Assembly (NCBI GenBank): GCA_038363925.1
Contig: JAQQWL010000008.1
Coordinates: 434,001 to 498,000 of the forward strand
Direction of reading: 5' to 3'
Length of the DNA: 64,000 nt
Source of the DNA: Apiospora phragmitis
Lineage: Eukaryota > Ascomycota > Sordariomycetes > Amphisphaeriales > Apiosporaceae
Position numbers and translations under genes: made by a program. Positions 1 through 10,952 of this stretch are shown here, one piece after another (within the stretch, counting starts at the first letter, position 1; every line of letters starts with the position of its first letter). The notes under the pieces were generated by a model. The model saw only the letters and a program-made list of their open reading frames with translations, was not told where the DNA came from and did no database searches.

Positions 1-1928
1 GTATCGGGACGTCTCTGCAGATCGGGCACGGAGCAAGAGGGTTAAAGTTATCGGTAGGTTGCGACCGTTGAGTTTGCTCTATGATGTGCTTGTCTCCTGT
101 GAGGCCATGCGCGTACAGAAGACTGGCTGATGAGTGAGCAAGGTTCTAGTCCAAGTCCAGATAACAACAATGCTTTGCAAGCGAATCGGCAAAACGAAAT
201 GGCTTCTCGTGGTTGTCCGTCCATGTGCGTCTGTCGCCTTCGCAGATTCATACATAGGCCCTTTTGTCGAGATTGCGATAATGGAAGTGTGTACTGCAAG
301 TGGGCCCTCTCTAGGGGATGCACCCACGCCTTAGCCCAAGGTTAGAACCCCATGGCCTGGTACCTCGTCTGCTCTTTGGCCTTTCCCGCCTTCCGCCTCC
401 TCCCTACCAATGCGGGTGGTTATTGGTGCAGGTAGAGGCAGGAAATCTATGGAAAATACTGTGCTTTCTTACTGGGTGGAGGCGGGGCTCGGCGGCACAC
501 ATCTACATCAATGTATTCAAGGTCTTCTTCTCGAGGTCTTCCCTGTAGGTTAGTTTATCAAAACCATGGTCAAGTTGCTGGACGTGTTCTTACTCGAGAA
601 ACTGCCGAGTATATTCTCAAGAGCAAGTTATTAGGAGGAAAAGGAAGCATTGGGTAAATTTGGAGCAAACCACCAGATCTTGCTTGACTCTACCGTAGCA
701 CCCTGTCCTAAGCTCTCATGGTCGTCGCGATAATGATGCCTCGAAATGTATCAGTGAGTTCAACCCCCTCGATCATGACCAATGCAATAGATGGCGATAG
801 TGAATACGGCTGCCCAAGTACCCAGTCCTAAGGGTAGATTGAGGCCAATACCATGCACGGATTTATGTTCGTCGCTTTTTCTGCCGCGCATACCCACGAA
901 GGAAGCCCTCATATAGGGCAGGCGCTTGCTTACATAGCATATCATCAAGGAAACACCAAAGGGTTATGTTCGAAGAGGGAATAAAGCGACATTCGTTAAG
1001 TCTGTACATACTGCAATAAGATGAGCACACATATTTATTTCTAAGTGAAACAGGCAGTCTAGCCAAGGTGGGTTCCGAATTTACCAGCTGCACAATTACA
1101 ATAGTAATACAGCAAGCAATTGATACCGGTATAGCTTACCCATAGGTGAGTTAGGAAAAGGAGAAGATGTTTTCTGATCTGCCTTCTACAATGCCGTTCC
1201 ATGAGTCTGGTGTAGGAGGTATGTATATCTGCATACTTACACAATTACGCACTTCCACCGCCATTGATTTGGTCAATTGATACGACGCATGGATCGATGG
1301 CGGGGAGCTTCAATCAATACGACCAGCGCTTGACAGACACGAAAAAAAAAGTCCCAGACTCCAGCTATTATGTAAGGTGTCTCCCCTCCAAAAAGGTTTG
1401 GTACGTACTGGGGCCGGGAGTAGTGGTGGTCAAAGTGGGCGCTCGCGCGGATGCGGATGAGTTGCGATCAATTCCCGTTTCTCCAAAAAGTCAGACCAGT
1501 CAAGTTAAACCGTCGTCTCGCAGACAAGAAGCAGTAGAGTGTTTTTGCTTTCCCTCCCCCGCAAGCAACCAGCTTAATAGACCATACTACCCAGATCTTT
1601 TGCCTCGAAAAGAGAATCACAGTCATGTCAGGGATCAAGCTGTCTGCCTTGTTTTTGCCGTTCTTCCTGTTCTAATCCCGCCTCGACCAAGCGAGTTCGA
1701 TCGAGTTCGCTTCCCGCGTCGGAGCGACGCTGGTCATTCTCCCTCTCCCACGAACACGAACCCTCATCGTCGTCGCACGCTGTTTACCTCTCGATACGCT
1801 CGAATCCCACCTGTTAAGACTCTCACGAACATCCAAACCTCTCAACCGCCCAATTTCCTTGCGTTCCCAGCTCGTTCGGGGCCAATTCGGCGAGCGATCC
1901 AAATCGACTTTGTGCCGTTCTGAAGCAA
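1..1928. other. no gene recognised; upstream region of the PHD-finger gene
   Basis: Only short overlapping open frames on both strands, none with a recognisable motif or a supportable exon chain. The last 600 bases are pyrimidine-rich and carry an open stretch (about 1264-1923) that stops six bases before the PHD gene ATG. I read that stretch as promoter and 5' leader. Confidence 0.6.
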
Positions 1929-4248
1929 ATGGCTGGCACGTCGCCCACTCGACGGTCTTCCCGGGCGCGAACAACCCAACCACAATCACAACACTCCTCC
2001 TCAGCTTCCAGCGCATCTGGGCGTGCTGAGCGCACAACTAGAGCTTTTACAAAGAACGGATCACCCCAGAAATCCACGGGCAGTGGCTCACTCTCGTCCG
2101 AACCGCCTGAGGACTCGACCGCGACCACGGCCAGTACAGACGACATAGCCCCCCTTCTTCGCCGACGTAGCACACGTGTCAAAGACGAGGATCGCGAGAA
2201 GCAGCCCAAGAGCGAGCATATCGACATGGCCAATATAAGCGATGACAATGAAATACAGGAGGACGACGAGGCCGTTCGTTGCGTCTGCGGCTTCGAAGAC
2301 TACCCCGGCCCACCACCCCTCGACGAAGACACCAAGAGCCATGCCCTCAAAGACTCGATTGATCTCGAGCCCATCTTCTCTATTGACATCACTGAAGACC
2401 TGGGCGGCTTTTTTGTCCAATGCGACACGTGCAAGGTCTGGGAGCATGGTCTCTGTGTCGGCATCGTCACGGAGGAATCCTCCCCCGACAACTATTACTG
2501 CGAACAATGCAGGAGAGACCTGCACAAAATATACACTGCAAGCAACGGGTAAGCATACTTCACTTAGTTCTTATTTCAGAAGCCACGGCTTTGCAATGGC
2601 TTCGTCGGCTTCATTGGCTGCACTTTATTGCTCAGCCGTGGCGGAGCAACAGTGAGATTGAAGAGGATCGAGTGTCGGCGCGCCCGTCGACCGCCCACCA
2701 CACCCATCTCTCCCCTCCGCTCCAATGCCAACTGGGGGCCCTGTCTTTGTGTGTTGCCTGTTTGAACATGCAACCTTAACACCCCGAGTACTCCAACCCA
2801 CGACACCATGCTTTTTTAATGATGTTTTGTCTTTCCCTCCTAGTACTGCGCAATGCTAACATCATGGCGCCCCGCAGTCAAAAATACTCCATATACCTTC
2901 CCATCCACCGACCTTCACGCAGTACCTCTCGAGCCGCATCGGCTGCCACACATGGCACGCGTTCACCCAAGGGCAGCGAGCGCAAAAGTTCGCGCGCTTC
3001 CGCATCGGCTGCGGCGGCGGCGGCTCATCATAAACGGCGCTCGACTATGAACAGCCGTGATGCTGCGTATGATGAAGAAGAACAGTTGCGACGAGCCATC
3101 GAAGCCAGCAAGGAGGATGCGATCCCCGAAGAATTAGAAGGTGCCGGCCGCCGGCCAAAGAGAGGCCGAGACGACGAAGAGTGCGTAATCGTAACTCCTT
3201 CCCCGAACTTAAGTAGCTAACCCGTTGCGGTAGGCCAAGCGAAAGCATAATCAAGAGGCAAAGGACCAACTCCAAGTCGCCGTCCCCTTCCGCAGACCAG
3301 GCGCCTATGGAGAGCCGCGAAGAATCAGAAGACGAGTCTAGCACAAGGAACGGGGTGTTAAAGAAATCATCGCGAAATAATGTCCGCAGCCAGCGCGAAA
3401 AGACGGAAAGGGATGAGCGCCGCGAAGAGCAGGAGCGCAAGCGGGTGGAAGCTGCTAATAAGCGCAAAGGCCGCGCTGAGCGCCGACGAGCCGACGGTAT
3501 GACTGCCGCAACTACCACCGCTGTTGCCAAGTTACACAATACTGATATGGATGTGAATTTAGACTCGGACCCCTCGGACGAGATGCCTTCCTCGACCCGG
3601 GCCGCAGTGAGCCGGACAACTGAATCTGTGCAACCCCCGGATCCTCCCGTTTCATCGCAACCAGCTCCGGATACCCCGCCCGCCAACCCTCCTCCATCAG
3701 CTTCCCATAAGAGGAAAGCAGCGCCTCAACAGAGGAAAAAGGGAAGAAACCAATACACGAAGGATCGTGATGCCCACGAACATGAAGACTCGCCGGCCCG
3801 GTCCATGTCCCGCGATATAGCACGGAACCAGGACGACCATCACGTGGCCCATACTAAGCCTTCCGTGCATGAATCACATAACAGGCATTCCAACAGTAAA
3901 GCAAAAGGCGGTATGAGCTCAAAAATTACCATGAGTGATTTGAAACGGCGTGCGAACAACATATTGGAGTTTATCAGCAGGACTAGGGTCGAATTAGCCA
4001 ATGAGCCATTGTCCGAGAAGAATAGCTCCCATCAAGCGGCTACGGATGACGGGTCTGCAACCGATATGCCATCTATACAGGTTAATGGCACCCAGTCTTC
4101 CGATGAAAAAGACTGCCGAGATATAACAGTTACCAAACCTCCCGCATTGACAGGGCCAACAAAGGACTTCAAAGACATGAGTTGCGTGGAGATGATGGAT
4201 TCATTAACGAGAGACTTGGTCAAATGGCAGAAGGAATTCGCCTCATGA
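1929..4248 (+). CDS. cti6: PHD-finger chromatin protein, Cti6-like
   Basis: Three exons: 1929-2548, 2878-3180 and 3234-4248, giving about 645 residues; the phases agree at both junctions. A C4HC3 PHD finger is visible: C118-x-C120, C165-x2-C168, H173-x2-C176 and C191-x2-C194. It is followed directly by the KYSxYLP segment typical of fungal Cti6 proteins. The rest is Ser/Arg/Lys-rich and largely disordered, with a run of alanines near residue 250 and a highly charged middle. Cti6 binds methylated histone H3 and is a subunit of the Rpd3L histone deacetylase complex in yeast; that role here is inferred from the family. The first intron is long (329 nt) for this genome and the second is 53 nt. 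The Cti6 assignment rests on the PHD and its flank; the tail is not diagnostic. Confidence 0.85.
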
Positions 4249-5286
4249 CCAGGCATGTTCGGCATGTTTAGCCTATGGGGGTAGTTCCTTGCGTTTCTCA
4301 TTGGCGTTCTGCATAGGTCTTGGTACCATGCCAGATCTTGATGTCGCGTGCATTTACAAGGCGTTGTTAAGTCGGGCCGCTGGGGATGGGGGGCCACCAT
4401 GTTCGAATAGGTCAGGCAAAGGGGTCATATAACGGTGTCCATGGAGTTTTCCCTTTTCTTTTGTCTTTTTTATCAAGCGTACAATACCACAGGTGTTCTG
4501 ATTAAGGTACCCAAATTCGGATTTCAGGAGGATAGTTTTTTTTTCTTTTGGGAAAGGGCGGCGCAGCGTTCGAGTAACAGAGCAAGTCGAATGGCAAAAG
4601 AGGAAGAACCATTTGGTCAGGAGCTCAGTGTTGCATATAAGATGAGGCTGGGAGTTGTTTGTAAATAATCTTTTTATGTTTGTATCTATTACAGCTAGTC
4701 CCTTAATGCAACACCAGACGCGCTTTCGAGTAAACCTATCAGGTTCTCTTTTCCTATCGCAAATCTGGTCCAGTCGTAGTCAAGATGAGTTCTACCTCCG
4801 CATAGCCTGCCACCAGGTCCCGATGACCTCATCACGGCCATGATGGGAATTTGGTGGTGGGCCGGAGAGCGGTCCGCCTTGTCAACTCGGGCCACGCCAT
4901 TGTACAGCCCCTGGCTGGCTGAATGGCGCCCTCCTCCAAGTGCGTGCATACGTACTCCCGCGCTCGTCCTTCATGGGTGACAAGGATCCCGGAACCTAGA
5001 ACTATTTGTGGCTGAGGCCGACGTGAGTGAGCCGGCGAGTGGCTTCCGACGTTGTCCACCATGCGGCTGTCCCGGGCCGAGAGCGTCTTACACAGGATGC
5101 CGCAATTGGTATCATTTCTATTTTTACTTCTAAGGTTATAAGATGAGTGAGGTGAAACACTTGAGCATGTCCTTTTAGACCAATCCCTCTGTCCAAGCGA
5201 CTGTTCATTGGTATCCAGATCTGGATGTTTGCCTAACAGGCGTCATAGTTGCCTTAAGGTACTTGAGTCGTCATCTTCAGAACCTT
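4249..5286. other. intergenic region between convergent genes
   Basis: Lies between the 3' ends of the PHD gene and the permease. It holds T-rich tracts (about 4440-4560) fitting 3' untranslated and termination sequence. No further gene seen. Confidence 0.6.
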
Positions 5287-7362
5287 TCAAACCACTGCTA
5301 CTTTATCAGTCGAAGATTTTCTCTCCGATTTGCCCCCGTTGCTGCTATCTGACACGTCAACTCCAGGATGAGCCCGCAGGTTTTGATGGAGCATATGGTG
5401 TTCGATATTGATTTTAGGTCCCTTGAACCACTTGTGTGCATCCACGAAAAACCATACGACGATAATTAGCATGGGGGCGCCCTGGTGAAGATATAGAATC
5501 AGCAAATCACCCCAAAGTCAGGCAGCTTATGGCATCAGCTTACATAGACTAGGGCCGTCCAATTCATCATGTCGAGCGTGAGGTCGTCTCCCGTCACCGT
5601 CGGGAAACAGAGGATCGGCATCATCACCAGCACGAAAGTCCAAGAGATGACGCCGCACGGTAGGCTGAATCTGCCCAGGTGCCACGGCCCGCGCCGGAAG
5701 TTGTTCCGGATGAAAACGGTTTTGATGAAGATGGGCGTCGTGATGGCGACGTAGGAGGCGATGGCCCCGATGGAGAAGATGGCGCTGATGGCGACGCCGC
5801 CAAAGATCAGGAAGTTCAGCAGGAGGCCCAGGATCGTGTTGAACCAGACCGCGTTGACGGGCGTCCGCGTGTGGCGGTTGACCCTCTTCAGCACGGGGCT
5901 CAGCACCCCGAAGCAATCGTCGCGCGCGTAGGCGAAACATACGCGGCTTGCGGCGACCATGCAGCCGGATCCCATCATAAACGCACAGACGATCGTGAGG
6001 CCCAGGACGGCGAGGGCCATCCGTTCTGGTAGTATTTGCATCAGATAAGCCGCCCAGGGTTGGCCCTGTGAAAGAAGTGGTCAGAAACCTGAGAGTATAC
6101 GGCCATGTACTCGAATTGCCCGCTTACCACATCAGAGTTCATTGCTGCTTCCACGTCTTGGATGGTATACGCAATGACGAGGTTGAGGAAGAAACCCAAC
6201 ACGGACCCGGAGACCGCGGTCATGATGATAGAGCGCGGTGTCGCGATAGCCGAATTGGAACACTCTTCCGCCAGGTGGAAGGATGCGTCTTTGGGGTGAT
6301 AGTTGTTAGTAGGCCGCGAGCAGGCGAGACGGGGAACTTCGGGATATACTCACCATATCCAGACATGGTCCAGATAATGGCCAAGAAGCTCATCAGAACG
6401 GCAATGCCATCCGGGAATTCGGTGAAGTTTTGTATACCCCAAGCAAACTCGTTTGAACGAAACTTGGGGTCCGCTATGCATGCTGCCGGTATGATAATGA
6501 TGGTGATCACGAGGCATGTTATGTTGATAACTGTACCAACGGAATTAAAATTGGCGATCCATTTCGTTGGCATGCTGCCAACCGTGGCGTGGATGATCAT
6601 AATCAAAGCCGTGAGCAAGAAAGTCTGCCAGTTTGTTGGAACGTAGCCCGGGTTGGTGATCGAAGCCGCCGCTAGAATCATGGAAGCTGGCCAAGGGAAT
6701 TAGACGGCCTTCTATAGGCCGAGCCCTGGGAGGGACGAAGAAGAAGACGCACCACAGCCGTAGTCGACACTGGGGGCCCCAGTCACTTGAACGAACCAGT
6801 TGCTCCAGCCTGTAATCCAAGCTGCAAATGGGCCGTACTTAGGACCAGCTAGAACAGCAGCGGCATAGTACAGACCTCCTGAGGTCGGCATGGAGGAGGC
6901 TAACTCTGCCATGGATGATGCTACCTGCGTACGATATCAGACTTTAAGACCTAGTGAGTACTTAGGGGGAGTGACTATTAAGGGTTTACACATAGGATGA
7001 ACACGACGGATAGCAACCATCCCCAAGTATTTGCAGCTGGTCCAGCTTCATTTCCAGCAAGAGTCAGTAAGGATTCAGTTGCTGGAGTGCACGAGTACTC
7101 ATGACTAAATGAGAATGTGTGTTGCCATACCATAACCCAAGCCATAGGACATGGTAGTTCCTATACTAGGTAACAACCCCATAACCGCAAAACTGACAGC
7201 AAACGTGGTCCATGCCGAGAATTCGCGCTTGAACTCCTGCTTATACCCAAGAGCGGCCAGCGCGGCCTCGTCTCGGTCATCCTCGGCCAGATGGTCCGGG
7301 ACATCGCCATTGCTGAGCACGGTGGTCACCGGCGGTGGATCTGAATTTTGGATCACAGCCAT
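5287..7362 (-). CDS. APC-family amino acid/GABA permease
   Basis: Seven exons on the minus strand: 7362-7131, 7045-6990, 6924-6753, 6686-6354, 6288-6128, 6065-5544 and 5481-5287. All six junctions are in phase and give about 556 residues, with no frame break. The start is the ATG at 7362; the frame is open a little further upstream but without an ATG. The acidic N-terminus precedes the first membrane segment. Family blocks are clear: the GYAGPAANTWGW region, MAELASSMPTSGGLYY, the FHLAEECSNSA segment and GQPWAAYL. These match fungal GABA/choline/amino-acid permeases (UGA4/HNM1 branch of APC) with about 12 membrane segments. It should be a proton-coupled importer at the plasma or vacuolar membrane. 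The substrate cannot be fixed from sequence alone. Confidence 0.9.
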
Positions 7363-9652
7363 AGTAGCTGAGCGAACGGAATCTGACAGCAAAGTTGACG
7401 ATTTGTTGAGTTAAAGGAAAAGCATGGGCTGGTAGATGAAGCAATCTTGGCCTTGTCAGTAACATGAGTGAAGTCTAAGAGAGTAAGAAAAGTGTTTCAA
7501 TTGCCAGGGCAGATGCGGAGTGCGTATGTCTTCGTCCCGGAAGGGTTATCTTAACTGCTTAAGATACCCCGCATACGACAGCTGCGTGTGCTGCATGTTA
7601 CATGCTGCTGCATATGGGGGGAGGGGGACGGCCCATACTTGGCGAGGCGGGCTTACCACTTGCAGATGCCTCGATGAAATGGCCATGCCGGCTGCGCTGG
7701 GGTCTTGGACTTTATCACGTACCTCTAATGGGCGAGCCACCAATCAACCTCACGAGTGAGTTTGGTCACACGAGATTGGGGTGTATATTGCCACTCATTC
7801 GGTACCGAGCCTACTCGTCGCTTATCAGGATCTACATGTAAGTAGGAACCCTCCGCTGCTCCGTTATAGTAATGCCCGAATAACAAGAGGCTGCGATTGC
7901 ATGAGGTTTCCCCTTAAGATAACGCCTCAGCCTATCTCTATTGAACACTCTGAGGCCGTTCGGGTTGTAGGTCTCAGCCTAGTAGCGTCCTTATCTAGGA
8001 CGGACCTGTCTTGCCTAATCTTCGAGGAAGCACGACCATGAGCGGGCCGTAGCAAGCTCAATGGCAGGCAACTCTGTTCGGCATATGTAGAGTTCATGGC
8101 AAAGGCTTCTCGAAGATGGTAGTGTTGTTGACTTGCGATGTTTCCAACGTTGGCTGTGTTAACACTACCTATCACTATATACCTGCTTTCATCACCCAGG
8201 AGTATATCTCGAGGGTCTCAAAACATCACTTTTCGCCCATGATGGCCGCATTTTGGACACCAAGGACGGTCTTCATTCGAGATTTCAACGTCATTGCCAG
8301 TGATAGCCCTGCATCCTTATCTCTGTTACCCATGTCCGAAGAAGTCGCGCCAAGCATCCACCATACGCCATATCCCCAAGATCTTGAGGGGAGGACCAGG
8401 AACAAGCCAGGGTCTTTATCTCAGCTACCCCACATCCCGAGATATCAAACCGGGGTGATGCCGATGGGGCCGCAGCATAAGGTATGTACATATTTCACAT
8501 GCATACAGAGCCCCAATGCCTCCGGCATTTCTAGACATATCATACTGTCAGGGCCAACTAGACCTGACCGGACAGAGATTTCGATCTTCCAACGCGATAA
8601 TTTTGTGTCTCTGAAGCAGCTGTTTATGTTTGCAAATGCTCGTACCTGCTTTTTGCAAACTCCGAGCACGGTCGCGAGTTGTTCAAGAAACCTTGCTCAT
8701 TCACGCGCCCCTTCAGCTCGAATCACCAACGCTTCCACTCCCGAAACAGTGTCGAAACCACTGGTCGTCCTGCTCTTATCCAATGCTTGACAATATAGCG
8801 ATAGTATCGTTGGGCCAATGGTCTACTTGTGACCGGAGTCTCAGACAGGATTATAGGCCTTGAGACACTTTGCTAGGAGAAAATTTCAAGAGTTTGTGTA
8901 CTCGCCTTCCTATTTTAAGACGCAACTGTGCTTTGCGTTGGTTCACCCCAAGTTGTTGCCCTGACGCTTTAAAATATATCACCTACCCTTCCTTCGATAC
9001 ACTGACTGTACCAATGCATGTAATCACCAGGATCTTACCTCTACTCGCCTAGAATCAGAGCTCTTAATGTGGTCTTTCAAGAACACACGTTTTAGTATAT
9101 TCGTCTTTTGCTTCTTTGGCTAAGGAAGTTAACCCTCCGAGGTGAGATATGGTGACGTGGAAATCCGAGGCACACCGAGGCACAATATGTACGTTGGAGA
9201 CGTTGATCTCACGCACCAGTGATTGGCTAAAAGCTATAGATGCCTGATCGTGTGATGCTCTTAGCTGGAGCTCTGGATCTGATAAGTTCACCGACTATCG
9301 TATAGTATAGACGGCTTCTATTGTTGCTGTCGATCTCTTGGAAAAGGGAGTACAAACAGGTACTTGATCTAGGTATACGCTCCCTGTAAAAAGCTATTAT
9401 TACGACTGAAACTCGAGTTTCCCATGGTTCACCATCGACTTTTGCTTTTCTTCTCTGCTGCCGCTCTTTCGGGGCTTCCCGCGCCCTACGACACGAGACC
9501 GATGCAGAGATGGGTCTCTTGTTGTTTTGGCCATTCGTTACTTCATCAATCCTAGTCGCCGGAACTGGTGCACCATGCTCTCGGGAATGGGCACCGGCAG
9601 TCCCCACATATATTGGTTTTTGTGTATGTATGCAGGTGGGTGTTCGTACATG

Positions 9653-9921
9653 TACACGTTACCCCCTGAAAGTTTGTTAGTTGACGGATACCGTTTCGGA
9701 CTTCAGATGAAGTATCGACAGGCCATATTTGTGTCGGAGGTACATCGACGTCCCATTTGAAACATAAAAAATAGAGAGGAATACCACCGTAAAGATATGC
9801 CGCGACTGGGCAATTGTTATACGTTTCAGCACGATAGAGGTATTGCAGGCGCATGAAATACCTGTACAAGGGCTCTCACACAAGGGTACGATTTAAACAA
9901 ACTTTCAGGGGGTAACGTGTA
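9653..9921. mobile_element. MITE-like element with 24-27-bp terminal inverted repeats
   Basis: The left end (9652-9678) and right end (9896-9922) are perfect 27-bp inverted copies of each other, beginning GTACACGTTACCCCC. Inside each repeat the outermost GTAC holds a TA dinucleotide at 9653-9654 and at 9920-9921. This fits a TA target-site duplication around a roughly 265-bp element with 24-bp terminal repeats. The interior has no coding potential. Size, TIR length and TA flanks are those of a non-autonomous Tc1/mariner-type element, similar in plan to fungal mimps, though the TIR sequence differs. No second copy was seen in this window. Confidence 0.75.
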
Positions 9922-10532
9922 CGTGTGGCAGCAAGATTGTTGTGACCTGCGAGAAGCTCCGCCAGGTGGAGGATGTCGAGGGCCAATTTGCCGACACCGA
10001 AAGTCTTGGACTTGCAAAGATGACAGTCAGGTTCCTCATGAGGGGGTTGAATCAGGCCTACGTAGGGATGATTGGCTCGTCTAACCCAGAAGTCCTACAG
10101 ACAAGAGGAGGCAGGAGAAGGCAGGAGGAGACGAGAAAGAGGGAACATCAATAAGAACACGGGCTGACTGGCGTGGTGTTTGCCTAGAGTAATAAGCGAC
10201 AACCAAGGATGACGCATGGACTGCAGCGGTAGCTAGATTGGCTAGCAGTGACCAGCAGAGCAAGACTGTAACCACGTTGTCCGAAGAACGCCGTGCCAGG
10301 GCCATTGGCCATTGGGCACTGTCAGGTCATTACTTAGTCAGGTGCTTCGAGTATTTTGGTTTCGCCTGATGTCTGGTGAGACAAAAGACAAACGTGCCTG
10401 CGTCTGCTGCATCATCTCATCGTTCTCGTAATTTACCTGCTTTTCCGAGCTTGTCAATAAGAATACTACCTCGTTGTACGCTAGCTTGCTAAGGTTTTTG
10501 ATGACAGGTCTCCTTATCGGTTATCAAATAGC

Positions 10533-10570
10533 CCAGGAGCCCCCAGGAGCCCCAGGAGTCCCAGGAGCCG
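10533..10570. repeat. short minisatellite, CCAGGAGCC units
   Basis: About four tandem copies of a 9-10-bp unit (CCAGGAGCC with small variations) lie 380 bp upstream of the EFR3-like ATG. The function, if any, is unknown. Confidence 0.7.
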
Positions 10571-10952
10571 GACTCAATGCAAGATTGAGAGGTCCGCGTC
10601 CCCTTTCCAGGAAATTGAGCTGAACTGCAACCCCCCGGCGTGCCGAGACAAAAGTCCCGACCATACCTCATTAAGCCCGACCAACGCAATCTAACCTGCC
10701 AGACCTGAAAAGTCACCACGGAAGGACGACTTCGTTCCAACCAAACAGCAAACATACATACATACGTCGCCAACGCCAATCAACACACAAAAAGAAGGGA
10801 GGGACGACAAGGGATTCTGTATTGTTCAACCACCCGGCGGCCATCCTCGTCATCCATGCCTCGCGGTCTAGTTCGGTCTTTCCCTCCAACCTCCTGACGC
10901 TGCCTGGCACGCATTCGAGCAGCCCTCGAACAGCTGAGCGCGCGTCGGCGCA

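Larger units (their letters stand above)
7363..10952. other. gene-poor 3.6-kb region with a MITE and a minisatellite
   Basis: No supportable gene. The longest open stretch (8116-8790, plus strand) has no recognisable motif. The region contains the inverted-repeat element at 9653-9921 and a short tandem repeat near 10533. Its right end is the promoter and leader of the EFR3-like gene. Confidence 0.6.

Noticed and set aside
1264..1923. 219-codon open frame before the PHD gene
   Set aside because: Composition of leader sequence and ends immediately before the real ATG; no protein-like features.
8116..8790. 224-codon open frame on the plus strand
   Set aside because: No motif, no plausible domain, unusual composition, and no splice partners; looks like chance.
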